Program-made: the position numbers and the translations under genes
Source: CAZDOD01 sp964506935
GTDB lineage: Bacteria; Desulfobacterota; Zymogenia; Zymogenales; Zymogenaceae
DNA length: 14,854 bases
Direction: 5' to 3'
Assembly: GCA_964506935.1 (NCBI GenBank)
Contig: CAZDOD010000060.1
Location: forward strand, 1-14,854
Notes under the pieces: model-generated
What the model was told of the DNA's origin: nothing
Databases searched by the model: none
What the model saw: the letters and a program-made list of their open reading frames with translations, nothing else
In this document: positions 8,065 through 14,787 of the stretch, in pieces
How the letters are laid out: each line of letters starts with the position of its first letter
Position numbering within the stretch: the first letter of the stretch is position 1

Positions 8065-9123
8065 CTACTTGTTTCCAAACTCCCTTTCATCTATCGGTTC
8101 CACTATATAGAGGAGGTGTGCATCCATAAGATTTACCGTCCTGGGTTCAAAGAGCTTTTCGCCGTCCGGGCCGTAAAGAATTTGCACGACGTGGCGGAAG
8201 TGAGAACCGCCCATACTTGCAATGACCCTCCCCACTTCATTGTTGTTGAGCCTGACAAAGCTCCCGACTGGATATAGGGTTATCGCTTCGAGCAAGGCCT
8301 TCAGGATCTTCGGATTAAACTTTTCTTTCATTGTCTCGACGATCTCTTTGATGACGTAGAGGGGTAGTTTCCTCACTCGATACGGTCTGTTATGTGTCAT
8401 CGCCTCGTAGGTATCGGCAATCCCGATGATCTGTGGGAAAAGTCCTATTTCATTGTCCTTAAGGCCCAGGGGATAACCCGAACCGTCAACCCTCTCATGT
8501 TCCTGATAGCCGACCTCTAATAGATAATTATACGACTCGCCAAGCTTTTCCAGAATCATACGGCCTTTCTCAGGGTGGCTTTTAATCTCTTCCATTTCCG
8601 ACCTGAAAGACTCCCTCTCCTTTCTTAGAATCTCCTCTGGGATATGTAATAGTCCTACATCGTGGAGAAGCCCTGCGATGAAAAGCTCTTTTAGCCGCTT
8701 TACTTCAATGCTGAGCTTCTTGCCTATTTTGATTGCAATGAGAGCGGTCCACATGGAGTGATAGGTCAAATCGTTCTTGTCGTAATCACCATATGCCTGC
8801 ATCATATAAATATTCTCATATTTATTGAGGGAGATTATAAATTGTTCGACCAGAGATTCGAGGGGTGCTATATCGAGCCCTTCTTCTTTGCGGATAGATG
8901 TAAACAACTTGTCTAAGGCCTCACGAAGCTTTTCCAGAAGTAACAGGGCATCCTTTTTCTCCCTATCTGTGGGCGCCCTCAAATTGGGGGAAACCCTGTC
9001 ACCCATGATATCCTCAGCCGTGAGTGCCTCACTGAAAGCCAACTTATCCTTATCCTCCTTCATATCCCCCTTCCCCTTCCTGATAAGATCTTCATCTCTT
9101 AGAATATCTGATATCCTGACCAT
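8065..9123 (-). CDS. HD-GYP domain protein (putative cyclic-di-GMP phosphodiesterase or sensor)
   Basis: A 352-residue soluble protein with no receiver or membrane domain. Residues 1-110 are a charged, helical N-terminal region I do not recognise. The HD-GYP domain covers about 118-285: H122, the HD pair at H154-D155 (LLHDVGLLHIP), HPEKG at 183-187, HERVDGSGYP at 209-218 and ADTYEAMTHNRPYR at 236-249. A C-terminal module (285-345, YPVGSFVRLNNNEVGRV) matches tails seen on other HD-GYP proteins. Known members hydrolyse cyclic di-GMP. Here the usual HDxGK lysine is leucine (158) and the first histidine of HHER is glutamate (208), so activity is uncertain. I chose the ATG at 9123 with GAGAG upstream; an in-frame TTG at 9138 is possible. 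Either start lies inside the 3' end of the ATPase gene, implying translational coupling. Confidence 0.87.
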   Translation of the reverse strand: MVRISDILRDEDLIRKGKGDMKEDKDKLAFSEALTAEDIMGDRVSPNLRAPTDREKKDALLLLEKLREALDKLFTSIRKEEGLDIAPLESLVEQFIISLNKYENIYMMQAYGDYDKNDLTYHSMWTALIAIKIGKKLSIEVKRLKELFIAGLLHDVGLLHIPEEILRKERESFRSEMEEIKSHPEKGRMILEKLGESYNYLLEVGYQEHERVDGSGYPLGLKDNEIGLFPQIIGIADTYEAMTHNRPYRVRKLPLYVIKEIVETMKEKFNPKILKALLEAITLYPVGSFVRLNNNEVGRVIASMGGSHFRHVVQILYGPDGEKLFEPRTVNLMDAHLLYIVEPIDEREFGNK

Positions 9124-9919
9124 TTTTACTCTCGTCAATTAAGGTACTAATAATTTTTGAGTCTACATGCTCCGCCGCTAAACTCCATCCCACCAAAAGA
9201 CCCATGTCACATATGTTGTTTATCTTCCTTGGGATACCATTTGAGTATTCATATATTTTTTGCATTGCCTCGATGGTAAAGACATTCCTCTTCAGCCCGG
9301 CCTTTTTCAATCGAAACCATATATAATTTATCATCTCTTCATAAGAAAGATTCGTCAGATGATACCTAATTGCAATCCTCTGCTCAAACTGAGGCGTGAG
9401 CAACACCAAATCCTTCAATTCGGGCTGGCCTATGAGTATAAGTGTCAGAAGAAAGCGGTTATTCAACTGAAAATTCAAAAGAAGCCTCAACTCTTCAAAA
9501 GTAGACCTGTCCTGTATCAGCTGAGCCTCATCTATAATTATAATCGAGTCCTTGTCTTCGGACATATTCTTAAAGAGCACACGGTTGAGATAGTGCAATA
9601 GATCGATCTTTCTTTGGCCTATATTCTCCCCCGTAAGCTGGTATACGATCTCCTGTATAAAGAGGATAGGCGAAAGCCTCGGATTCTCTATCAAGGCCAC
9701 TTCATAGTTTTCTTCAGGAAGGCGCATGATAAGGCTCCGGGCAAGGGTGGTCTTACCACATCCAACCTCCCCGGTGAGCATTATACAGCCTTTCCTTCGA
9801 GATATGCCGTAGAGCATCCTCGAAAGGGCCTCTTTGTGCTCAGGCGATTCATAAAGAAAATTAGGATCGGGAACGTTTTCGAACGGAGGCTCTATAAAAC
9901 CCCAGTATTCCTCATACAT
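9092..9919 (-). CDS. ExeA/GspA-type AAA ATPase of exopolysaccharide/exosortase loci
   Basis: A 275-residue AAA-family P-loop ATPase of the ExeA/GspA/TniB group, close in layout to the secretion ATPases found in exosortase/PEP-CTERM EPS loci. It opens with the family's characteristic YWGFIEPPFENVPDPNFLY (5-23). Walker A is GEVGCGKTT at 50-58, Walker B IIIIDEAQ at 126-133, sensor 1 LILIGQPEL at 160-168, and a candidate arginine finger lies in FEQRIAIRYHL (178-188). GIPRKINNICD at 228-238 belongs to the C-terminal lid. There is no membrane helix and no peptidoglycan-binding domain, unlike ExeA proper. It is the first gene of the minus-strand polysaccharide operon and overlaps the HD-GYP gene by about 32 bases. 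No exosortase, PrsK or PrsR gene is visible here. Its exact job is unknown even in better studied loci; energising export or assembly is a guess. Confidence 0.87.
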   Translation of the reverse strand: MYEEYWGFIEPPFENVPDPNFLYESPEHKEALSRMLYGISRRKGCIMLTGEVGCGKTTLARSLIMRLPEENYEVALIENPRLSPILFIQEIVYQLTGENIGQRKIDLLHYLNRVLFKNMSEDKDSIIIIDEAQLIQDRSTFEELRLLLNFQLNNRFLLTLILIGQPELKDLVLLTPQFEQRIAIRYHLTNLSYEEMINYIWFRLKKAGLKRNVFTIEAMQKIYEYSNGIPRKINNICDMGLLVGWSLAAEHVDSKIISTLIDESKNGQDIRYSKR

Positions 9920-9977
9920 GATTCTATTTTAAAACGTAAAAAAATGTCCTAAATGTTTTATATATCTAACTTTTCTC

Positions 9978-10007
9978 CTTATATGTAACATATATCACAA
10001 ATACCAA
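9978..10007 (-). promoter_or_regulatory. Candidate sigma70-type promoter of the polysaccharide operon
   Basis: Read on the minus strand: -35 TTGGTA (10007-10002, 4/6 to consensus), an 18-base spacer and -10 TATAAG (9983-9978, 5/6). Transcription would start near 9970, giving a leader of about 50 bases before the ATPase start codon at 9919. A perfect palindrome covers the spacer and the inner part of the -10. In DNA this AT-rich, matches to the -10 arise easily, so this is a proposal only. Confidence 0.35.
9980..9994. promoter_or_regulatory. 15-base palindrome, candidate operator
   Basis: TATATGTAACATATA is a perfect inverted repeat of two 7-base arms around a central A. It sits between the proposed -35 and -10 boxes of the minus-strand promoter, where a bound repressor would block RNA polymerase. 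No regulator gene is present in the window to pair with it. The AT-rich background makes a chance palindrome quite possible. Confidence 0.3.
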
Positions 10008-10142
10008 AAAAATACAAATTGCAAACTATTATAAAATTACTTTAATTTATATCTATTTACAATATAAATATACTATACTTATGAAAAAAACAACGTTTTT
10101 TTTAGTAATTTTCTAAACTTTTTAATAAATTTTGGTATTTGT
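9997..10142. repeat. 13-base perfect inverted repeat with distant arms
   Basis: The left arm ACAAATACCAAAA (9997-10009) and right arm TTTTGGTATTTGT (10130-10142) are exact reverse complements separated by 120 bases. The left arm overlaps the proposed minus-strand -35 box. The non-A/T core TACC/GGTA makes the match less trivial than a pure A/T repeat. Possible readings are paired protein-binding sites for a looping regulator of the two divergent operons, the trace of a small mobile element, or chance. No direct target duplication flanks the arms. Confidence 0.4.
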
Positions 10143-10280
10143 CCCCTCTTCCAAGCTAAATTTGCACATTATGTAAGGATATAAAATCAAAGATGGCAAA
10201 GATGGATATATTACAATGTGTCCTTTCGAAATCTCCAAACTCTATGAAAAACCCACTATTTAATTATTTCGATACGCTGT

Positions 10281-10309
10281 TTTACTTTATACCGATCTTC
10301 TGATAAAAT
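10281..10309 (+). promoter_or_regulatory. Candidate sigma70-type promoter of the peptide-modification cassette
   Basis: TTTACT (10281-10286, 4/6), a 17-base spacer and TAAAAT (10304-10309, 5/6) give a plausible promoter. The start point would be near 10316, about 80 bases before the first gene's TTG. It is the best-spaced pair found upstream of the cassette, but the AT-rich background lowers confidence. Confidence 0.3.
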
Positions 10310-10394
10310 TAAAAACCCGTAATAAAGCGTAAATTCATATTCTACTATTTTCGTCATATTTATACAACTAAAAAAAACATTTTGGGATTACAAT

Positions 10395-11564
10395 TTGTTT
10401 GATATAGGAAAAACCAGCAAATTCTCAGAAGATCTCTTCGCCGACAAAAGAGGGATAACGAAGTTGAGTATTATCAACCAATGGTGCCCCATCCCGCCCG
10501 ATCTCATCAACTCGGAATTTACTGGGAGGCTTCCTTCTGACCTCATCCCCTTTGCCGTAAAAAAGGGGTCTCTGGGTGCCACGATGTCCGCCCTTTCTGA
10601 TTGGGGGATTCTACACCTCCTCAACAAAGAGGTGGCCAAAAATGCCGAAATCTCCATAAAATACACCGAGATGCTCAATATCGGTATGAAGAGGGAGTTA
10701 GAGAGGCTCTTTTCGGATTTTAGAGATAACGGTTTAAAAGTCGTCCTCCTAAAGGGCCATGACATGATAAATACCTACTATTCAGATTTCAGAGTACGTC
10801 CCACAACCGATGCCGATATCCTTATTAGAAGGGGTGATCTCCCGAAGGTCGCCGAAATCTTAAAGGCGATGGATTACAAAACAAAGACGAGCGGGGCCTC
10901 TTCGATCTGGGAAAAGGGATCTTTTTTGATCGACATCCATTTCGAAATCACAGATGAGGACAGGATATCTTCTAGGAGACATCTGCCCAAGATAACGGCG
11001 GACGAAGTATTTGAAGGCGCAAAAGCGGGGCACATTGGAGAATCACCCTACCTTTCCCCCGACCCATATCACTGCCTTATTATCACGTCGATGCACGCCC
11101 TCAAACATTCCTATCTCATGGACTACTGGTTTATGGACACAGGAATGATAATCTTAAGTCTGGGCGATTCTTTCTCGACCGAAAGGCTCTTTGCTACGGC
11201 CGAGACGGGGGGCGTTAAATATTCCGTCTCCCTTATGCTATGGGCCTTAAAGGAGATATTTTTATTCCCGATCGATTTCCCGAGAGACATCCGCCCGAAG
11301 TTTCCTTCGAGAAAGCTGATTTTTGCCGCCACGAGGAGCACCGACTTCCTCCATTTCGGTGAGATACTCCTCGGCCTGCATATTGACAGCCACACAAAAA
11401 AGCTTTATTATTATAGGGAGTTCCTTTATCCAAAAAGTAAAGTACTGAAAAGCGAGATGGGAATCGGCCCTGATAGTGATATCGGACGGCTGAAACTCTA
11501 TCTATTGAGGACATTTCACCTCTTTAGGGCACTTTTGTCCATCATCTTCAGGAAAGGCGTTTGA
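10395..11564 (+). CDS. NTP_transf_5-type nucleotidyltransferase family protein
   Basis: A 389-residue protein of the uncharacterised nucleotidyltransferase family (NTP_transf_5 type). The diagnostic block is KVVLLKGHDMI at 115-125 followed by R135 and TTDADILI at 137-144; in this fold the two aspartates of DADI would bind metal for nucleotidyl transfer. DIHFE at 180-184 supplies the usual third acidic position, and a His-rich helix with ALKHSYLMDYWF at 235-246 follows. Members of this family often sit beside PqqD-like proteins and HprK-related kinases in RiPP and exosortase loci, as here, but their reactions are mostly undefined. The start is a TTG at 10395; no ATG or GTG lies upstream in frame near it, and the GGGA before it is a modest ribosome-binding site. 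It is the first gene of the cassette and overlaps the next by four bases. Confidence 0.78.
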   Translation: MFDIGKTSKFSEDLFADKRGITKLSIINQWCPIPPDLINSEFTGRLPSDLIPFAVKKGSLGATMSALSDWGILHLLNKEVAKNAEISIKYTEMLNIGMKRELERLFSDFRDNGLKVVLLKGHDMINTYYSDFRVRPTTDADILIRRGDLPKVAEILKAMDYKTKTSGASSIWEKGSFLIDIHFEITDEDRISSRRHLPKITADEVFEGAKAGHIGESPYLSPDPYHCLIITSMHALKHSYLMDYWFMDTGMIILSLGDSFSTERLFATAETGGVKYSVSLMLWALKEIFLFPIDFPRDIRPKFPSRKLIFAATRSTDFLHFGEILLGLHIDSHTKKLYYYREFLYPKSKVLKSEMGIGPDSDIGRLKLYLLRTFHLFRALLSIIFRKGV

Positions 11565-11911
11565 AGATATCTCTCATCAAAGATCGTTTTTGCCTTATGA
11601 CCTTTTTGAGGAAGACCTTTCGAGGCGGTTTAGCTTTTGGTGAAAAAAGCATCTTTAAGAAAAACGGCGGCATCTCAGCCGAATTCGAGGGGGGTGAGAC
11701 CGTCCTTTTTAACACCGATGACAGGAGGTCATACCTCCTTAACCGCTCCGCCTCGGAAGTCTACAAGCTTACCGACGGAAAAAGGAGTACCGGAAAGATC
11801 ACCGAGATCATTGAAAGAAATTACAGGATCGATACGAACGTCATAGAGAAGGACATAAAGGAAATCTATAAGGATTTTTTAAAGAGGGGAATCGTTTCCC
11901 ATGTCGAATGA
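11561..11911 (+). CDS. PqqD-like peptide-recognition (RRE) protein 1
   Basis: A 116-residue PqqD-family protein. The RiPP recognition element fold spans about 38-114: a beta strand ETVLFNTDDRRSYLLNRSA, a winged-helix part SEVYKLTDGKRSTGKITEII, and a closing helix DIKEIYKDFLKRGIV. About 35 extra residues at the N-terminus are basic and hydrophobic (KDRFCLMTFLRKTFRGG) and have no family counterpart that I know. PqqD proteins bind the leader of a precursor peptide and present it to a radical SAM enzyme. The start is TTG at 11561, preceded by a strong AGGAAAGG; an ATG at 11597 lacks a ribosome-binding site. It overlaps the gene before it by four bases and the next by 11, so all three are translationally coupled. 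Confidence 0.82.
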   Translation: MKISLIKDRFCLMTFLRKTFRGGLAFGEKSIFKKNGGISAEFEGGETVLFNTDDRRSYLLNRSASEVYKLTDGKRSTGKITEIIERNYRIDTNVIEKDIKEIYKDFLKRGIVSHVE

Positions 11912-12179
11912 TGATTTCGGCCTACCCAAGGTAAAAAGTGATATCGTCTTCAGGGAGGAGGATGACGGTGCGTTTCTCTTCGACCCGATCAAAGACAACC
12001 TCCGCTGCCTCAATGAGACCGGCGCCCTGGTGTTCCGGGAGCTTGACGGCAAAAACGGAATCGATGATATCGTCAAAAAACTGAAATCGATCCATCCCGA
12101 GATATCAGATGAGGAGATAAGACAGGACGTCATATCTTTCGTTAATGACCTAAAGATAAGGGGATTTCTCATCGAATGA
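11901..12179 (+). CDS. scmD: PqqD-like protein 2 (ScmD-like)
   Basis: A 92-residue PqqD-family protein consisting only of the RRE domain. IVFREEDDGAFLFDP at 15-29 resembles the VVLREEFDDWAxLFDPD signature that I associate with ScmD of the SynChlorMet cassette. LNETGALVFRELDGKNGIDDI (36-58 region) is the common PqqD core, and the chain ends in DLKIRGFLIE. It would bind a precursor peptide leader and hand it to one of the two radical SAM enzymes downstream. It overlaps the first PqqD-like gene by 11 bases. A gap of 60 bases to the next start contains only a short 5-bp stem with a GAA loop (12190-12202) and no terminator U-tract. The family is clear from the sequence; the ScmD name rests on remembered family patterns and gene order. 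Confidence 0.8.
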   Translation: MSNDDFGLPKVKSDIVFREEDDGAFLFDPIKDNLRCLNETGALVFRELDGKNGIDDIVKKLKSIHPEISDEEIRQDVISFVNDLKIRGFLIE

Positions 12180-12228
12180 GAAAAACCCCAAGACGAAGTC
12201 TTAAAAAGGGCCATAGTAAAATCACGAT

Positions 12229-12234
12229 AGGTGA
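12229..12234 (+). promoter_or_regulatory. Ribosome-binding site deciding the ScmE-like start
   Basis: AGGTGA lies five bases before the ATG at 12240. An in-frame GTG at 12231 is part of this Shine-Dalgarno sequence itself, so the ATG at 12240 is the better start. Confidence 0.6.
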
Positions 12235-12239
12235 TAAAA

Positions 12240-13427
12240 ATGTCAGGAGAGGACTTAAGGATGTCTGGGATGGATAGAATGGCCAGAATGGATATAGCTT
12301 CAGGCGAGGCGATAGAAAAGAAGGAATCCATCCCGCGCATAAAGATACCAAGGGTCCCCGTATCGCTATTTATCTCTATAACTTCAAGATGCAATCAGGC
12401 CTGCCGCCACTGTTCGGTCTATTCCGACGGCTTCCAATACGGTCACGACCTCACAACGAAACAGTGGCTCGAATTTGTCGACAAGATTGCCGATCTCAAG
12501 GTCTTCAGGACAAAGATCAGCGGCGGCGAGCCGTTCGTCCGCGAGGACATCTTCGATATTCTTGATGCCATTTATTCAAAGCCTATACGGTTATCGATAA
12601 ACACCAACGCCACCCTGATATCCGCCGACATAGCGAGGAGGCTTTCGGGATACACAGATAAGCTCGACGATATAATGGTAAGCCTTGACGGGGCGGGGCC
12701 GAAGAGCCACAACGCCTTGAGGGGGGCCGGCGCGTTCGAGAAGACCATACGGGGTATCGAGCACCTCGTAAAATATGTCGGGAACATCACCACATACTGC
12801 ACTGTTACGAGGCTGAACTTCAGGGAGCTAAAAGAGGTCATCGAGCTGGCGAGTAAAATCGGCGTCTTGAGCGTCAAGTTCAACGAGCTGCTCCTCGAGG
12901 GCCGCGGACTGAAATTTAAAGATGAACTCACATTAAATCTCAAAGAGAAAAAGGAAACCATCGATGAGCTAAAAGGGCTCAGGGAGGAATTCCCCTTCAT
13001 TTCAGGCACTTTTTTCGAGATGGACGAGATCTTCAATAACATAGAATCGGGATTATCTGAGGGCACAGACGGATTCGACCCTAAAAAGAACTACCTCTCC
13101 GGCTGCGGGGCCCTAATTCAGGAGTGCGCAATAAGGCCCGACGGGTGGGTTACGCCGTGCGACCGAATCCCGGAGATCTGTGCCGGAAATATTCTCGAGA
13201 CGCCCCTCGATGTCATCTGGAGGGAGTCCAGGACATTCACCGAATTCAGAAAGAGATTCACGACGCCAATAACCGATCTCCCAACATGTCGGGACTGCGA
13301 GTACGCTTTCCTTTGCACCGGGGGATGTGCTGCGTCCGCCTTTTGCTCGTCCGGCACGACGCTTGCTAGAGACCCGTCTTGCTGTTACAAGCTTTTTAAA
13401 GAGGATTTTACCGATGCAGCCGGATAA
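12240..13427 (+). CDS. scmE: Radical SAM/SPASM peptide maturase (ScmE-like)
   Basis: A 395-residue cytoplasmic radical SAM enzyme. The cluster motif CNQACRHC gives C51, C55 and C58 for the SAM-binding [4Fe-4S] cluster, and ISGGEP (93-98) is the SAM methionine-binding motif. The C-terminal SPASM domain, which carries auxiliary clusters, supplies C289, C296, C307, C350, C353, C359, C363 and a C381-C382 pair. DLTTKQWLEFV at 70-80, EPFVREDIFDI at 97-107 and PITDLPTCRDCEYAFLCTG at 343-361 match the layout that I recall for ScmE. Such enzymes modify a ribosomal peptide by C-C, C-S, C-O or epimerisation chemistry; the reaction here is unknown. The first 30 residues are Met-rich (five Met after the initiator within 20) and atypical. 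Its end overlaps the next radical SAM gene by 14 bases. Confidence 0.9.
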   Translation: MSGEDLRMSGMDRMARMDIASGEAIEKKESIPRIKIPRVPVSLFISITSRCNQACRHCSVYSDGFQYGHDLTTKQWLEFVDKIADLKVFRTKISGGEPFVREDIFDILDAIYSKPIRLSINTNATLISADIARRLSGYTDKLDDIMVSLDGAGPKSHNALRGAGAFEKTIRGIEHLVKYVGNITTYCTVTRLNFRELKEVIELASKIGVLSVKFNELLLEGRGLKFKDELTLNLKEKKETIDELKGLREEFPFISGTFFEMDEIFNNIESGLSEGTDGFDPKKNYLSGCGALIQECAIRPDGWVTPCDRIPEICAGNILETPLDVIWRESRTFTEFRKRFTTPITDLPTCRDCEYAFLCTGGCAASAFCSSGTTLARDPSCCYKLFKEDFTDAAG

Positions 13428-14496
13428 TCGGCCGAAATATACGCTGAACTCCGTGTATCTATATCTCACGGGCGGCTGCAACCTCCGATGCACACACTGC
13501 TGGCTCACCCCTGACTACGTCGCAGACGATCAAGAAGCGCCCGACGGCATAACGACCGATGACGTAAAAAAGGTGATCGAGCAGGGGAAACCACTGGGCC
13601 TTTACGAGATGAAACTCACGGGCGGGGAACCCTTTATCAACAAAGAGATTTTCGAGATAATCGAGCTGATCTCATCTGAAAATATTACGATAAATATCGA
13701 GACAAACGGGACACTGATTGATCGAGATACGACGTCCTTTCTAAAGAAGAAGGGGATAAATCACATCAGCGTAAGCATTGACAGCCCGAACGCCTCCTTT
13801 CACGACACCTTCAGGGGGAAAAGTGGGGCACTCCATGATGCCGTCTCCGGAGTCAGGCATATGACAGAAGAGGGGCTCGATGTCCAGATCATCATGAGCC
13901 TTACCACGGACAACGTCAAAGATATCGAGGATCTGGTAAAAATGGCAAGAGAGTTAAATGCGGGCTCTGTAAAAATAAATCCCATACTCCCGATCGGGAG
14001 GGGAAACGTCTTGACCGAGAAGGGCAAGACCGTCCCCGTCGAGGAGCTAATCGAGCTGTGCCGCTGGATGGAGGGGGATCTCTCAAAGAAGTACGGGATT
14101 GAAACGATCTTCTCGCTCCCCACGGCCTTTAAATCTTTGAGAAGGTTCTTCGGCTCCAACAATTCCGAGTGCCACATCTTAAACATCCTGGGGATCATCG
14201 CCACCGGGCATATCTCGATCTGCGGGATAGGGAAAGAGGAACCGACACTGATTATGGGCAACATCAGAGAAGACGATCTCGGTGACATCTGGAAAAACAG
14301 CCCAATCTTGAAATCTCTTCGGGAGATCGTCCCGAAAAAGATGGATGGTATATGTGGGAGGTGTATCCTCAAGGGGGTGTGCCTCGGAGCGTGCAGGGCG
14401 AACGCCTTTGTGCTGGAAGGTAACCTTTCGGCGCCCGATTGGATATGCCGGGATGCCTATGAGAAGGGGCTTTTCCCCGAGTCGAGGATAATCTGA
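13414..14496 (+). CDS. scmF: Radical SAM/SPASM peptide maturase (ScmF-like)
   Basis: A 360-residue radical SAM enzyme. CNLRCTHC gives C22, C26 and C29, and LTGGEP is at 68-73. The SPASM region has C253, C270, the CGRCILKGVCLGAC array (C314, C317, C323, C327) and C345. SVYLYLTGGCNLRCTHCWLTP (13-33 region), PLGLYEMKLTGGEP, QIIMS at 158-162, CGIG at 270-273 and GLFPESRI at 352-359 all fit the ScmF pattern that I recall closely. The ATG at 13414 was chosen over one 29 codons upstream because the extra residues are only the frame-shifted 3' end of the preceding gene, while family similarity begins right after M1. AGAGG lies 11-12 bases upstream. It follows the ScmE-like gene with a 14-base overlap, so the two enzymes are probably made in step. 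Substrate peptide and reaction are unknown. Confidence 0.91.
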   Translation: MQPDNRPKYTLNSVYLYLTGGCNLRCTHCWLTPDYVADDQEAPDGITTDDVKKVIEQGKPLGLYEMKLTGGEPFINKEIFEIIELISSENITINIETNGTLIDRDTTSFLKKKGINHISVSIDSPNASFHDTFRGKSGALHDAVSGVRHMTEEGLDVQIIMSLTTDNVKDIEDLVKMARELNAGSVKINPILPIGRGNVLTEKGKTVPVEELIELCRWMEGDLSKKYGIETIFSLPTAFKSLRRFFGSNNSECHILNILGIIATGHISICGIGKEEPTLIMGNIREDDLGDIWKNSPILKSLREIVPKKMDGICGRCILKGVCLGACRANAFVLEGNLSAPDWICRDAYEKGLFPESRII

Positions 14497-14499
14497 CGG

Positions 14500-14787
14500 A
14501 TGATAATCGATATCGGAGACATAAAGATAAAGACCGAGATAATCGGGGATAATCGAACAAGATTGGAGACAGAGGCGAGAAATATCTTCTCCGACTACCT
14601 GTCGGACAATTCGAAATATGATTTTTTGCTAAAGCTCTATAACATAACCGACACCTCATTGGATTCAATCCTAGGTTTCGAGGGAAAGGTGCGGCTAAAA
14701 AAAACCATTGAGACGATCGAGGGTCGTTTCCCCTTTTCCCGGATCTCCTTGGTGAAAAAACCCGTGGACGGTATTTTGAGTTCTTGA
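14500..14787 (+). pseudogene. Truncated ScmC-like (HprK-related kinase?) N-terminal fragment
   Basis: The frame starts three bases after the ScmF-like stop, so it is the next operon gene. Residues 1-75 (to about 14724) look like real protein: MIIDIGDIKIKTEIIGDN and then FSDYLSDNSKYDFLLKLY resemble the N-terminal strands of HprK-related kinases. That fits ScmC, the remaining member of this cassette. From residue 76 on the frame is simply the antisense of the P-loop gene on the opposite strand and stops at 14787. A full-length protein of this kind should continue for some 200 residues with a Walker A motif, which is absent. I read it as a gene cut off at a junction near 14724, either in the genome or by misassembly. 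The kinase assignment rests on weak N-terminal similarity only. Confidence 0.5.

Larger units (their letters stand above)
9920..10394. other. AT-rich divergent control region with no confident gene
   Basis: About 475 bases between the starts of two divergent operons, strikingly more AT-rich than the coding DNA on either side. It holds candidate promoters for both directions, a 15-base palindrome, and a 13-base inverted repeat with arms at 9997-10009 and 10130-10142. A 36-codon ORF at 10193-10303 on the plus strand has a poorly placed AAGGA and no recognisable sequence; I do not call it a gene. No riboswitch, tRNA or terminator hairpin was recognised. Confidence 0.6.

Noticed and set aside
10081..10116. 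Short ORF MKKTTFFLVIF in the control region, signal-peptide-like
   Set aside because: It has only 11 codons, no ribosome-binding site, and follows from an A-run next to a T-run.
12190..12202. Small hairpin AAGAC-GAA-GTCTT between the second PqqD-like and ScmE-like genes, considered as a terminator
   Set aside because: The stem is only 5 bp of mostly A/T pairs and is followed by AAAAAGGG rather than a T-run. It could at most slightly affect transcript processing.
13327..13413. Upstream ATG giving the ScmF-like protein 29 more residues
   Set aside because: The extra residues are the shifted 3' end of the ScmE-like gene and have no family counterpart. The ATG at 13414 is followed directly by conserved sequence.
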